From: Verrucomicrobiota bacterium
Lineage (GTDB): Bacteria; Verrucomicrobiota; Verrucomicrobiia; Limisphaerales; SXQI01
Reading direction: 5' to 3'
Length of the DNA stretch: 19,157 nucleotides
Assembly (NCBI GenBank): GCA_008933045.1
Contig: WBXJ01000020.1
Location: 1 to 19,157 of the forward strand
The position numbers and the translations under genes were made by a program. Numbering within the stretch: the stretch's first letter is position 1; each line of letters begins with the position of its first letter. Of the stretch, positions 1-8,021 are shown piece after piece. A model generated the notes under the pieces. That model was given only the letters and a program-made list of their open reading frames with translations. It did not search any database and was not told the DNA's origin.

Positions 1-517
1 AACCAGTCCGGTAAACAACAACCCACCTTCGCAGTATGATTCCTCGATAGGTTTTGAAATAAATCAATGTGGTTAAGATCGTCAAAACAGTGACAACGAC
101 ACCGCTCCAACGGTGGCGTTCAAGAATGACCGCATTGTAATCCCCGCCTTGAGCTCGTAACCATCCGAGTCCGGCCGCGAGAACCGCACTCATCGCACTC
201 AGTAGCATGATGATTCCGATGGACTGACGGAACTCCCATTTCTTGCGAAAAAAACCCACAATTTCCAATGCACAAACGATTGTAATAAATCCGATCGGGT
301 AATGCAGAATCACTGAATGAAATGGAGCTAGAAATGAGTGCCACCGGAAGGGTTTTTCTAAGCCAGTTTCCAGGGAAGTATCCCCAAGAACCATCCAAAA
401 CCCTCCGACAATCCAAGCGGCTAACACAATCAAAAAGATTCGGATCGCTCTGTTTGAAAACACAGGACTGGATCGAGGGTGTTCATGGTTATTTTGAGAC
501 ATCGGCTTTTTATCCAT
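1..517 (-). CDS. DUF2231-like multi-pass membrane protein, N-terminal part (truncated by window edge)
   Basis: This partial reading frame gives 172 codons from ATG 517 and stays open at the left edge, so the C-terminus is not seen. A soluble N-terminal stretch of about 24 residues is followed by hydrophobic segments near residues 25-44, 68-90, 99-119 and 136-154. The segment HSVILHYPIGF (67-77) resembles the His-rich 'H..L.H.PI' signature of DUF2231 membrane domains. In Verrucomicrobia and Planctomycetes such domains often precede Planctomycete-type cytochrome c domains, but nothing of that part lies in the window. A second in-frame ATG at 502 is an alternative start. A weak GTAGG lies 12 bases before ATG 517. 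The gene diverges from the GrpE-like gene across 140 bases. The coding assignment is firm from the long hydrophobic frame; the family call is moderately sure and the function unknown. Confidence 0.72.
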   Translation of the reverse strand, partial: MDKKPMSQNNHEHPRSSPVFSNRAIRIFLIVLAAWIVGGFWMVLGDTSLETGLEKPFRWHSFLAPFHSVILHYPIGFITIVCALEIVGFFRKKWEFRQSIGIIMLLSAMSAVLAAGLGWLRAQGGDYNAVILERHRWSGVVVTVLTILTTLIYFKTYRGIILRRWVVVYRTG

Positions 518-641
518 CCTACGTTTCGACCTACTGCAAAAGGTTTTATTCACTCGGATAATCGCTCACACAACGAAGCCGACGTTCAACCCGTTGTTTC
601 GATCTCCGATTTTTACATCGCCACCGAGGAATTGTTTTACT

Positions 642-680
642 ATGACAGACAGTAGTCATGAGCAATGCACCGACACCTAA
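642..680 (+). CDS. Possible 12-codon upstream ORF overlapping the start of the GrpE-like gene
   Basis: ATG at 642 begins a 12-codon frame (MTDSSHEQCTDT) ending in TAA at 678-680. GAGGA at 626-630 lies 11 bases upstream, which is the best Shine-Dalgarno-like site near this locus. The next gene's ATG (658) lies inside this frame in another phase and has no good site of its own. The ORF may be a leader peptide that brings ribosomes to the downstream start, or it may be chance. The evidence is only the site and the geometry. Confidence 0.2.
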   Translation: MTDSSHEQCTDT

Positions 681-1620
681 ACTGCCTTATTGGCCGTTTC
701 TGATTCTCAATGTGTTTCTGGCCGGATTAGCCATGTGGCTGCTGAGCAAGATTTTGCCACCCCGCGATCAATCCCAAGTTTTTCTGGCTCTGGGCTGCCT
801 CGCGACAGGAGCTTTAGCGGCTTGGATTGGCTGTCAGCCATTTCTCAGAAACTTCGCAGCGCAAGTTCGTGGTTGTGAAAACCAACAACTGAAGGTCGCT
901 GTCGATCGAATCCAGCAACTGGAAACCCTCGGCCTCCAGATCAACGAGGCCACATCTCGCTGGCAGACCGCTCAGGACTCAGCCGCAAAAACGGTGCTAA
1001 CGGCCTCTCAAATGTGTGACCGAATGACGACTGAGACTCGCACTTTTGAAGAGTTTATGGGCAACGCCCAGCGCACAGAGATTGAGCATCAAAAACTGGA
1101 AGTCGATAAACTCAAACGAGGTGAACGGGAGTGGTTACAAGCTGCAGCAACCATTTTTGATCATCTATTCGCTCTCCACGGTGCCGCTGTTCAGTCCGGC
1201 CAATCGAGCGTGATTACTCAAATAAGCCAGTTTCAAAATGCATGCCGTGAATCCGTTCGACGGGTCGGCCTCAATCCTTTCATCCCTGCCGTAGGTGAGC
1301 CGTTTGATCCTCACTCGCAGCAAACGGTGCAGAGCGAGGCGGCACCAACAGACGAAGTGCCAATAAAAACGATTCTGGCCTGTGGTTTTACTTACCAAGG
1401 TCAACTCATTCGACACGCGCTGGTCTCCTGTACCGAACCTTCTCCCGCGACAACTGAGCAGACCGTTGAAACTCCTTCGGAGATAACCCCAGAGCCTGAG
1501 ATCGAGGCAGAAACATCCTTCGAATCCGATGTCGGCGCGGATCCAACCCCAGACGCCAGCCTACAACCCAACATCACCTCGACTGATTCGAAAACAGCTC
1601 AAACCGACCTACCCTTTTAG
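658..1620 (+). CDS. Membrane-anchored coiled-coil protein with GrpE-like head domain
   Basis: The 320-residue product has two predicted transmembrane helices (about 12-31 and 41-60). A Gln/Glu/Lys-rich, probably coiled-coil region follows (about 70-160), then a helical part, then a C-terminal domain at about 200-258 resembling the beta head of GrpE. In that domain I read VGEPFDPHSQQ (212-222) and then CGFTYQGQLIRHALVS (242-257). These match the GrpE pattern of 'P.GE..DP..H.A.' followed by 'GY...G..LRPA.V'. The tail (258-320) is acidic, Pro/Thr-rich and probably disordered. Classical GrpE is a soluble DnaK nucleotide-exchange factor of about 180-200 residues, so a two-helix membrane anchor is unusual. 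A role in recruiting DnaK to the membrane is inference. An in-frame stop at 643-645 leaves ATG 658 as the only sensible start. panC follows 34 bases downstream. Confidence 0.68.
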   Translation: MSNAPTPKLPYWPFLILNVFLAGLAMWLLSKILPPRDQSQVFLALGCLATGALAAWIGCQPFLRNFAAQVRGCENQQLKVAVDRIQQLETLGLQINEATSRWQTAQDSAAKTVLTASQMCDRMTTETRTFEEFMGNAQRTEIEHQKLEVDKLKRGEREWLQAAATIFDHLFALHGAAVQSGQSSVITQISQFQNACRESVRRVGLNPFIPAVGEPFDPHSQQTVQSEAAPTDEVPIKTILACGFTYQGQLIRHALVSCTEPSPATTEQTVETPSEITPEPEIEAETSFESDVGADPTPDASLQPNITSTDSKTAQTDLPF

Positions 1621-1654
1621 TTCAGGATCAGAATTCACTTTTTCACGTGATTCC

Positions 1655-2518
1655 ATGCGCGTCATCAAGGTCGTAAAAAAAATGCAGACGATGGCTCGGC
1701 GTTGGCAGTCAGAGAAAAAACGCGTGAGTTTCGTTCCTACCATGGGGTACCTTCACGCGGGACATGAAAGCTTGATCACAGCCGCCCGCCGCCGCGTGGG
1801 GCGGTCTGGAGTTGTGGTTGTCAGCATCTTTGTAAACCCCACCCAATTCGCCGCAACGGAAGATTTATCACGGTATCCCCGAAATTTAGAAGGTGATCTG
1901 GCGATGTGCCGACGGGCGGGTGTTGACGTCGTTTTTGCGCCGTCGAATGAAGAAATGTACCCCTCTGAAACGGTGGAATTCTCTACCTATGTTTCTGAGT
2001 CGTTCCTCAGTCAATCCATGGAAGGGATATCCCGCCCAACTCATTTTCGAGGAGTCGCGACAGTCGTAACGAAATTATTTAATATCGTGCTGCCATCGGT
2101 CGCTTTTTTTGGAGCGAAAGATTTTCAACAAGCGGCCGTGCTTCGCAAGATGGTGGGTGATCTCAACATACCATTAACACTCGTGGTGGCACCAACATTG
2201 CGCGAACCTGACGGCTTGGCAATGAGTTCACGCAACGCCTACCTCACGCCGACCCAACGAACCCAGGCGGTAGTATTGTCACAATCCATTACCCATGCTC
2301 GCCAACGAGTGCAAGCCTCGCCAAAATTTCTGCTTTCAAAAACCTTATCCAAGGAAATCGAGCACCTCATTCGACAGCAACCCGAGGCAGAACCCGAATA
2401 CATCGAGTTTTTCCATCCCGACACACTAGTGCCCGTCACCAAGATCCTCCGAGGGCATCATATCGCATTGGCGGTTCGTTTTGGCGCGACGCGATTGATT
2501 GACAATGGTCCAGTTTAA
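1655..2518 (+). CDS. panC: Pantothenate synthetase (pantoate--beta-alanine ligase)
   Basis: This enzyme joins D-pantoate and beta-alanine using ATP, through a pantoyl-adenylate intermediate, in coenzyme A biosynthesis in the cytoplasm. The 287-residue product shows the HIGH-type nucleotide-binding motif PTMGYLHAGH (28-37), SIFVNPTQF (57-65), FFGAKDFQQ (151-159) and DGLAMSSRN (186-194, the second ATP-binding motif). Length is normal for PanC, which is usually about 280 residues. The frame is open back to 1529 inside the GrpE-like gene, but those 42 extra codons are not PanC-like. ATG 1655 puts the N-terminus where the family has it. No strong Shine-Dalgarno site is seen. nadB follows after 11 bases, so co-transcription is likely. 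Confidence 0.95.
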   Translation: MRVIKVVKKMQTMARRWQSEKKRVSFVPTMGYLHAGHESLITAARRRVGRSGVVVVSIFVNPTQFAATEDLSRYPRNLEGDLAMCRRAGVDVVFAPSNEEMYPSETVEFSTYVSESFLSQSMEGISRPTHFRGVATVVTKLFNIVLPSVAFFGAKDFQQAAVLRKMVGDLNIPLTLVVAPTLREPDGLAMSSRNAYLTPTQRTQAVVLSQSITHARQRVQASPKFLLSKTLSKEIEHLIRQQPEAEPEYIEFFHPDTLVPVTKILRGHHIALAVRFGATRLIDNGPV

Positions 2519-2529
2519 CACCGGTTTTT

Positions 2530-4161
2530 ATGCCCTCTGAACCTTTTAAGTTTGATTTCATCGTTTTGGGAAGTGGAATTGCGGGCTTATCTTATGCGTT
2601 GAACGTCGCACGCTTTGGACGCGTCGCGATCGTGACAAAAAAGAACAGAGCTGAATCCAACACCAACTACGCTCAAGGCGGGATCGCTGCAGTCACTTCA
2701 AAGGAGGATTCCTTCGAAATGCACGTCCGCGATACAGTGGAGGCTGGAGCAGGGCTCTGCCGAGATGATGTCGTGCGAAAAATCGTTGAGGAAGGACCTG
2801 CACGGGTCAACGAACTGATCGATCTGGGAATGAAATTCTCTGAGCGTGTCGGATCCTCCTCCGAAAGTGCGCCAGAGCTGGATCTAGGTCGGGAAGGCGG
2901 CCATTCCAAACGCCGTATCTTGCACGCGAAAGATGTCACTGGCCGAGAAATCGAGAGCGCGTTGCTTCAGGCAATCGCTCGGCAGCCCAACATCCAAATA
3001 TTCGAGAATCACTTCGCTATTGACTTGATTACGTCCAAAAAAATAGGGCTTCCGGGTTCGAATCGATGCTTAGGAGTCTATGTTCTCGACAAGCCTGCTG
3101 GTGTCGTAAAGACATTCGCCGCACCAGTTGTGCTATTGGCCACCGGTGGTTGTGGCAAAGTTTATTTGTTTACGACCAATCCAGACATCGCCACTGGCGA
3201 CGGCGTTGCCATGGCCTACCGAGCAGGGGCGGCTGTGGCCAACATGGAGTTTATCCAGTTCCATCCCACCTGCCTCTTTCATCCCAAAGCCAAATCGTTT
3301 TTAATTAGCGAAGCCGTGCGGGGCGAGGGAGGAGTTCTCCGCACCTTTGCCGGAGCCGAGTTCATGGAACAATACCACCCGCTGGCCTCCTTAGCTCCTC
3401 GCGATGTGGTCGCTCGCGCCATCGATACGGAGATGAAAAAAAGCGGTTCTCCCCATGTCTGGCTCGACATAACAACCAAGCCAGCTCGTTTTATTATCGA
3501 ACGTTTCCCTAACATCTACGAGACCTGCCAACGGTATGGGATCGACATGAGCAAGGAACCAATCCCAGTCGTACCCGCAGCCCACTACCAATGCGGAGGT
3601 ATCAAAACCACACTCGATGGAGAGACGGGGATCGAAGGCCTCTACGCAGTCGGCGAGGTGGCCTGCACCGGTTTGCATGGGGCCAATCGCCTCGCGAGTA
3701 ACTCGCTCCTCGAAGCCCTAGTCTGTGCTCATCGCGCCGCAAAGCATGGCCTGGCCACGCCTCACGCAAATCTACCCCAGCAACTACCGCACTGGGAATC
3801 AGGTACCGCCACCGACGCTGACGAAATGGTTGTGGTCTCCCATAACTGGGATGAAATCCGTCGCCTGATGTGGGATTATGTCGGAATCGTTCGCACCAAC
3901 AAAAGACTCCTACGGGCTCAATCTCGGATCAAGAATTTGCAGGCAGAGATCCAAGAGTATTACTGGGGATTTACCGTCACAAGCGATCTGCTAGAATTAC
4001 GAAATATTGCCACCGTTGCGGAGTTGATTATAGCCAGTGCCCTGCAACGCCCCGAAAGCCGAGGCTTACATCATAACCTAGATTTTCCTTCCGCCGATCC
4101 AGCCTGGGCTCAACGCGACACAATCCTCTCACGTCACCCCAAGCCGTTGACTCATCGATAA
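2530..4161 (+). CDS. nadB: L-aspartate oxidase
   Basis: This FAD enzyme oxidises L-aspartate to iminoaspartate, the first step of de novo NAD synthesis before quinolinate synthase NadA. The 543-residue product has an N-terminal dinucleotide-binding motif VLGSGIAGLSYAL (12-24), TNYAQGGIAAV, HAKDVTGREIESALL, EFIQFHPT and the succinate dehydrogenase/NadB-type EAVRGEGGVLR. It also has LAPRDVVARAID, which contains the family's conserved Arg, PAAHYQCGGI with the catalytic-region His, and the C-terminal FAD motif GANRLASNSLLEALV. A helical C-terminal domain follows. Having NadB-type AHYQCGG rather than SdhA-type sequence, and no partner subunits nearby, favours NadB. It starts 11 bases after panC and has no evident Shine-Dalgarno site. 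nadA and nadC are not in the window. Confidence 0.95.
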   Translation: MPSEPFKFDFIVLGSGIAGLSYALNVARFGRVAIVTKKNRAESNTNYAQGGIAAVTSKEDSFEMHVRDTVEAGAGLCRDDVVRKIVEEGPARVNELIDLGMKFSERVGSSSESAPELDLGREGGHSKRRILHAKDVTGREIESALLQAIARQPNIQIFENHFAIDLITSKKIGLPGSNRCLGVYVLDKPAGVVKTFAAPVVLLATGGCGKVYLFTTNPDIATGDGVAMAYRAGAAVANMEFIQFHPTCLFHPKAKSFLISEAVRGEGGVLRTFAGAEFMEQYHPLASLAPRDVVARAIDTEMKKSGSPHVWLDITTKPARFIIERFPNIYETCQRYGIDMSKEPIPVVPAAHYQCGGIKTTLDGETGIEGLYAVGEVACTGLHGANRLASNSLLEALVCAHRAAKHGLATPHANLPQQLPHWESGTATDADEMVVVSHNWDEIRRLMWDYVGIVRTNKRLLRAQSRIKNLQAEIQEYYWGFTVTSDLLELRNIATVAELIIASALQRPESRGLHHNLDFPSADPAWAQRDTILSRHPKPLTHR

Positions 4162-4199
4162 TTTCCGCAGAAAGGCTTGTTTTTCCACCTTCGTCCTAT

Positions 4200-4218
4200 G
4201 TGAGCATGGGGTGCTCAC
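4200..4218. terminator. Hairpin between convergent nadB and TauE-type genes (possible bidirectional terminator)
   Basis: GTGAGCA (4200-4206) and TGCTCAC (4212-4218) form a perfect 7-bp stem with a 5-base loop. It lies in the 75-base gap between the ends of two converging genes. No T-run follows on either strand, so this is not a classical intrinsic terminator. Position and symmetry are the only support. Confidence 0.4.
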
Positions 4219-4236
4219 CACAATCACTCTCTGGGA

Positions 4237-4998
4237 CTAGAGCTTGAACTCGAAGATGAGTTGAATACCGGTTAAAAAAGTAAACAAGTAGACGAGTTTG
4301 ACGAATAACTTTTCAGGGATTCGCCGATTTAACCAAACGCCCGCCCAAACCCCTAAAGGAATCAATCCCAAATACAGCAAACTTAGATAAAGGGTTTGTT
4401 GGGTAATGATGCCACTGTTCAAAAAGAACGGTATTTTGATGCCGTTCATCCATGTAAAAACCAGAACTGTGGTTCCTGTATAAATCTCTTTAGGGAACCG
4501 TTGAGGAATCAGAAAAGCGTTCACTACGGGACCTGCTCCATGGGCAAAGGTGGAGGTCACTCCAGCACCTAATCCACAGATGAAACCTAACCGATGATTT
4601 GGAACAAAACGCGTTAGTTTTTTAAAAATCGTTTCCTTGGCTAACTGATAAAGCACGAACAACACCGCCATCGTGCCGATGATGACGTTCAATTCTCTCG
4701 CAGAAAAACGATTAAATAATTGAGCTCCCGTAGCGACTCCGATCACCATCCCCGGAAGTAGAAACCAAAGATTCTCAACACGCCATTTGCGCCAGTAATG
4801 ATACAACGACAACGCGTCTCCCGCACAAAGCAGAGGTAGAAGAACCCCAATAGCCTGAGTTGGTCCGAAAGCCATAACGCACAAAGGAGTTGTCAGCATG
4901 CCTAACCCGCCGCCGAAACCGGCTTTCGATAAGCCGATGAACAGGACCGCGAGCGAGGCTAACATCCAAGAAGGCAGGGTGACTGAATCTGTGTTCAA
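4237..4998 (-). CDS. TauE/SafE-family membrane permease (putative anion exporter)
   Basis: This multi-pass membrane protein is rich in long hydrophobic segments. It carries the TauE/SafE N-terminal signature, here GLSKAGFGGGLGML, followed by GVLLPLLCAGDALSLYHYWRKW. The repeat-related second half contains GLGAGVTSTFAHGAGPVVNAFL. Family members are linked to export of sulfite, sulfoacetate or other organic anions, but the substrate cannot be read here. The start is uncertain. The frame is open to TTG 5046, where AAGGAG abuts the codon with no spacer. The first ATG is at 4965, inside the first helix. TTG 4998 gives 253 residues and about ten residues before the first helix, as in relatives, so I chose it. 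The gene diverges from the Gfo/Idh/MocA gene and converges on nadB. Confidence 0.8.
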   Translation of the reverse strand: MNTDSVTLPSWMLASLAVLFIGLSKAGFGGGLGMLTTPLCVMAFGPTQAIGVLLPLLCAGDALSLYHYWRKWRVENLWFLLPGMVIGVATGAQLFNRFSARELNVIIGTMAVLFVLYQLAKETIFKKLTRFVPNHRLGFICGLGAGVTSTFAHGAGPVVNAFLIPQRFPKEIYTGTTVLVFTWMNGIKIPFFLNSGIITQQTLYLSLLYLGLIPLGVWAGVWLNRRIPEKLFVKLVYLFTFLTGIQLIFEFKL

Positions 4999-5104
4999 GA
5001 TGTCGAGGGTTGTAGTCCAGAGATGGCAGGAGTCGAGCCAAATCAACTCCTTAAAACAAGTGCTTGTGAATTCTCACGAAACGGGCAACGTCTTAGAACT
5101 ACAT

Positions 5105-6472
5105 ATGAACAACCCAACTGATCTTCATACCTCGCGCCGCGACTTTATCAAAGTCACGGGAAAAATTGCCACCGTTTCCGCTCTGGCGGGTGTGGTATTA
5201 CCTCATGTTCACGCTGCCGGAAACGAGCTAATCCAAGTAGCCCTAATCGGCTGCGGTGGGCGCGGCACGGGAGCTGCAAGCAATGCTCTGAGCACCAAAA
5301 GCGGACCGATCAAGCTTGTTGCCATGGGGGATGTGTTTCCGGATCGACTGAAGGCAAGCCACGACGCGTTGAAACGCGAACATGGTACCAAGGTTGACGT
5401 GGCGGAAGATAAGAGATTTGTCGGCTTCGATGCTTACAAAAAGGCGATGGATTGCCTCAAGCCCGGTGATGTCGTGATTTTTGCCACTCCCGTGGGTTTT
5501 CGATGGGTTCATTTTGCTTATGCCATCGAAAAGAAACTCAACGTCTTCATGGAAAAACCCATCACCACCGATGGGCCTACCACGAGGAAAATGTTTAAAT
5601 TAGCTGAAGAGTCTGAAAAAGCAGGGTTGAAAGTTGGTGTGGGTTTAATGGTTCGCCATTGTCGTGCCCGCCAAGCGTTGCACGAACGAATTCAACAAGG
5701 CGAAATTGGAGACTTGATCCTACTCAGGGCTTATCGCATGGCGGGTCCTATGGTCGGCTTTGCTCCCCCTAACCCGGGTGTGATTACGGATCTGATGTAT
5801 CAGATCCAGAAATTTCACAGCTTCCTATGGGCCAGTGGTGGAACATTCAGCGACTTTTATATCCACCAAATTGATGAATGCTCGTGGATGAAAAATGCTT
5901 GGCCAAAGCAAGCTCAAGCCGTTGGAGGTCGCCATTTTCGCGGTGAGGCCATCGACCAAAACTTTGATAATTATCAGGTCGAATACACCTACGGTGACGG
6001 AAGCAAGTTGATGATGTATGGCCGCAACGTTGCGGGCTGTAATGACGAATTTGCTAGTTACGCACACGGCTCCAAGGGCTCCGCGATTGTTTCCACATCA
6101 GGCCATGCGCCGGGTAAATGCCGCATATTTAAAGGTCAATCTCAGGATCCTAAAGATGTGACTTGGAAATATCCGCAACCAGAATCCGATCCCTACCAGA
6201 ATGAATGGGACGACTTAGTCGATGCCATTCGCAATAACAAGCCATTCAACGAAGCCAAACGTGGTGCAGAAGCTAGCCTTGTCACGTCGATGGGTCGTAT
6301 GGCGGCGCACACTGGCCAAGTCATCACATGGGACGGGATTCTCAACCACGAACACGAATTCGCACCGACCATCGATAAATTAACGATGGCTTCTGCTCCT
6401 CCTGTCACCATGGGACCAGACGGAAAATATCCAGTCCCAGCCCCCGGCATGAAACACATGCGCGAATACTGA
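5105..6472 (+). CDS. Tat-exported Gfo/Idh/MocA-family oxidoreductase
   Basis: This is a 455-residue NAD(P)-dependent oxidoreductase of the glucose-fructose/inositol dehydrogenase family, with a twin-arginine signal SRRDFIKVTG (10-19). A hydrophobic stretch and a likely cleavage region near HAAGN (36-40) follow. The mature protein starts with a Rossmann motif, ALIGCGGRGTG (46-56). It continues to FMEKPITTDG (148-157), which contains the family's EKP motif and catalytic-site Lys. The C-terminal half includes FSDFYIHQIDECSW, matching the substrate-binding half of verrucomicrobial and planctomycetal relatives, which act on sugars or are uncharacterised. The frame is open to 4898, but those 69 codons overlap the divergent TauE gene and precede the Tat motif, so ATG 5105 is preferred. 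Export and cofactor loading before secretion are inferred from the signal. Confidence 0.9.
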   Translation: MNNPTDLHTSRRDFIKVTGKIATVSALAGVVLPHVHAAGNELIQVALIGCGGRGTGAASNALSTKSGPIKLVAMGDVFPDRLKASHDALKREHGTKVDVAEDKRFVGFDAYKKAMDCLKPGDVVIFATPVGFRWVHFAYAIEKKLNVFMEKPITTDGPTTRKMFKLAEESEKAGLKVGVGLMVRHCRARQALHERIQQGEIGDLILLRAYRMAGPMVGFAPPNPGVITDLMYQIQKFHSFLWASGGTFSDFYIHQIDECSWMKNAWPKQAQAVGGRHFRGEAIDQNFDNYQVEYTYGDGSKLMMYGRNVAGCNDEFASYAHGSKGSAIVSTSGHAPGKCRIFKGQSQDPKDVTWKYPQPESDPYQNEWDDLVDAIRNNKPFNEAKRGAEASLVTSMGRMAAHTGQVITWDGILNHEHEFAPTIDKLTMASAPPVTMGPDGKYPVPAPGMKHMREY

Positions 6473-6572
6473 ACCGAGAACAGTAATTGGTAACAGTAGA
6501 ACGGCGGAACTGTGCGCGTTGAAAGTTTATTAAATGCGTGCAATTCCCCGTTTTACATCCATCATCTAGTGC

Positions 6573-7856
6573 ATGCCATTTCGAGCACTCGGTCTTGACG
6601 CAAAGATACTCCAAGCAGTCCATGAGGCGGGTTATACGGAGCCTACGCCTATTCAGGCTGCGGTAATCCCAAGGATTCTGGCTGGGCAGGATTTGATTGG
6701 GATCGCCCAAACTGGAACCGGAAAAACGGCGGCCTTCACGTTGCCGATTTTAACGAAGCTTGCCTCGTTGATCGGTGATGGAACTCGCCGAGGGACAAAG
6801 GTTCTAGTTCTGGCTCCCACTCGCGAACTCGCCGTGCAAATCGAGGAAAACGTGCGAGCCTACGGTCGCCATCTGCCCTTGCGCATCGCGACGGTTTTCG
6901 GAGGTGTGGGTGAGCGGCCTCAAATTGACGCCCTCCGCGCTGGCACCCAAATAATCATTGCCTGCCCAGGTCGGCTCCTCGATTTAATGAGCCGACGGTG
7001 TGCCGATTTTTCTGGGTTGCAATTCTTAGTTCTCGACGAGGCTGATCGAATGCTGGACATGGGGTTTCTCCCCGCGATTCGGCAGGTCGTTCAATCGTTG
7101 CCTCAACAACGGCAGACCCTCCTTTTTTCGGCGACCCTTTCGAAGGAGATTGAATCGCTCACGCATGAATTCCAACGAGCACCAAAGCTAGTTCAAATTG
7201 GTCGTCGCTCGAACCCAGCGGAGACGGTGACACAATTAGTGTATGAAGTTCCGAAGCATCTCAAGCCCGCTCTCCTTGCGTATCTGCTCCGCGAACAAAC
7301 GATGAATATGGTGCTTGTGTTCTCCCGCATGAAGCATGGAGCTGATCGCATCGCTCGCAGGTTGGAACAGGACGGCATCAAGACAGCAACGCTTCATTCG
7401 AACCGCTCCCAAAGCCAAAGGTTGCGAGCTTTGAAGGATTTTAAATCGGGAGATGTGCGAGTACTGGTTGCAACCGATATTGCTGCACGAGGAATTGATG
7501 TGGATGGCATCTCGCATGTAGTGAATTACGATTTCCCCATGCATGTAGAAGACTACGTGCATCGCATCGGACGCACAGGCCGCGCTCATGCGGTTGGTGA
7601 TGCCATCAGCTTTGTAACGCCGGAAGATCAGGATGAACTGCGCGCTCTCGAAAAATTTATTGGTAGAGGGATCGTGCGAAAGAAGGCTGAGGGATTTAAT
7701 TACAGTCAATCGGCTCCTCCGTCTGAACCTGATTCTGGTGCTCGGCACCGTCCGAACGGTCAGCGAGGTGGATCGCGTCCAAAAAGTGCTCCTAGCGGGG
7801 GCCCAAAGCCTAGAGGATCAACATCAGGGGGTGGAAGGCACTTCCGCCCACGTTGA
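6573..7856 (+). CDS. rhlE: DEAD-box ATP-dependent RNA helicase, RhlE type
   Basis: This 427-residue RNA helicase begins with the short F..LGL..KIL segment and Q motif (EPTPIQ, 23-28) typical of RhlE. Motifs follow in order: AQTGTGKT (45-52), PTREL (82-86), GG and TQIIIACPGR (125-134), DEAD (155-158), SAT (186-188), VLVATDIAARGIDV (297-310) and HRIGRTGR (330-337). After about residue 375 the protein becomes a Gly/Ser/Arg/Pro-rich basic tail, common in RhlE proteins and thought to bind RNA. The likely role is RNA remodelling in ribosome assembly or mRNA decay. ATG 6573 places the N-terminus as in the family; no clear Shine-Dalgarno site is present. The symbol is by family resemblance; RhlB or SrmB types are less likely. 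Confidence 0.88.
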   Translation: MPFRALGLDAKILQAVHEAGYTEPTPIQAAVIPRILAGQDLIGIAQTGTGKTAAFTLPILTKLASLIGDGTRRGTKVLVLAPTRELAVQIEENVRAYGRHLPLRIATVFGGVGERPQIDALRAGTQIIIACPGRLLDLMSRRCADFSGLQFLVLDEADRMLDMGFLPAIRQVVQSLPQQRQTLLFSATLSKEIESLTHEFQRAPKLVQIGRRSNPAETVTQLVYEVPKHLKPALLAYLLREQTMNMVLVFSRMKHGADRIARRLEQDGIKTATLHSNRSQSQRLRALKDFKSGDVRVLVATDIAARGIDVDGISHVVNYDFPMHVEDYVHRIGRTGRAHAVGDAISFVTPEDQDELRALEKFIGRGIVRKKAEGFNYSQSAPPSEPDSGARHRPNGQRGGSRPKSAPSGGPKPRGSTSGGGRHFRPR

Positions 7857-7932
7857 ACCACACGATCGCAAGCTTTGGCATGCGCGGTTGCAGTCCGAGT
7901 AAATCCGACGTGATGTCTGAATCAATTGGGTA

Positions 7933-7961
7933 GCGACAACTCCAAGGGATTCTTCTATTAT
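7933..7961 (+). promoter_or_regulatory. Candidate sigma-70 promoter upstream of the PfkB kinase gene
   Basis: GCGACA (7933-7938, 4/6 to TTGACA) and TATTAT (7956-7961, 5/6 to TATAAT) are separated by 17 bases. The pair lies in the 165-base gap after the helicase gene, and transcription would start about 50 bases before the kinase ATG. A match of this quality can arise by chance in AT-rich intergenic DNA. Confidence 0.33.
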
Positions 7962-8021
7962 CCACTAAATCAAATGCGGCTTTGCCAAAAACAAAACAGT
8001 TGAAACGCTTGATTGTTGCTC

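Noticed and set aside
570..597. Inverted repeat ACAACG-N16-CGTTGT between divergent genes
   Set aside because: Six-base arms at an unconstrained spacing are expected by chance in a gap of this size; there is no further symmetry.
1529..1654. 42-codon upstream extension of the panC frame
   Set aside because: It overlaps the GrpE-like gene in another phase and has no PanC similarity; ATG 1655 gives the normal N-terminus.
5065..5078. CRP-like palindrome TGTGA-N4-TCACG in the TauE/oxidoreductase gap
   Set aside because: The half-sites are 4 apart instead of the usual 6 and no Crp-type regulator is visible; probably a chance EcoRI-centred palindrome.
4898..5104. 69-codon upstream extension of the Gfo/Idh/MocA frame
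   Set aside because: It runs antisense to the TauE gene and would bury the twin-arginine signal inside the protein.
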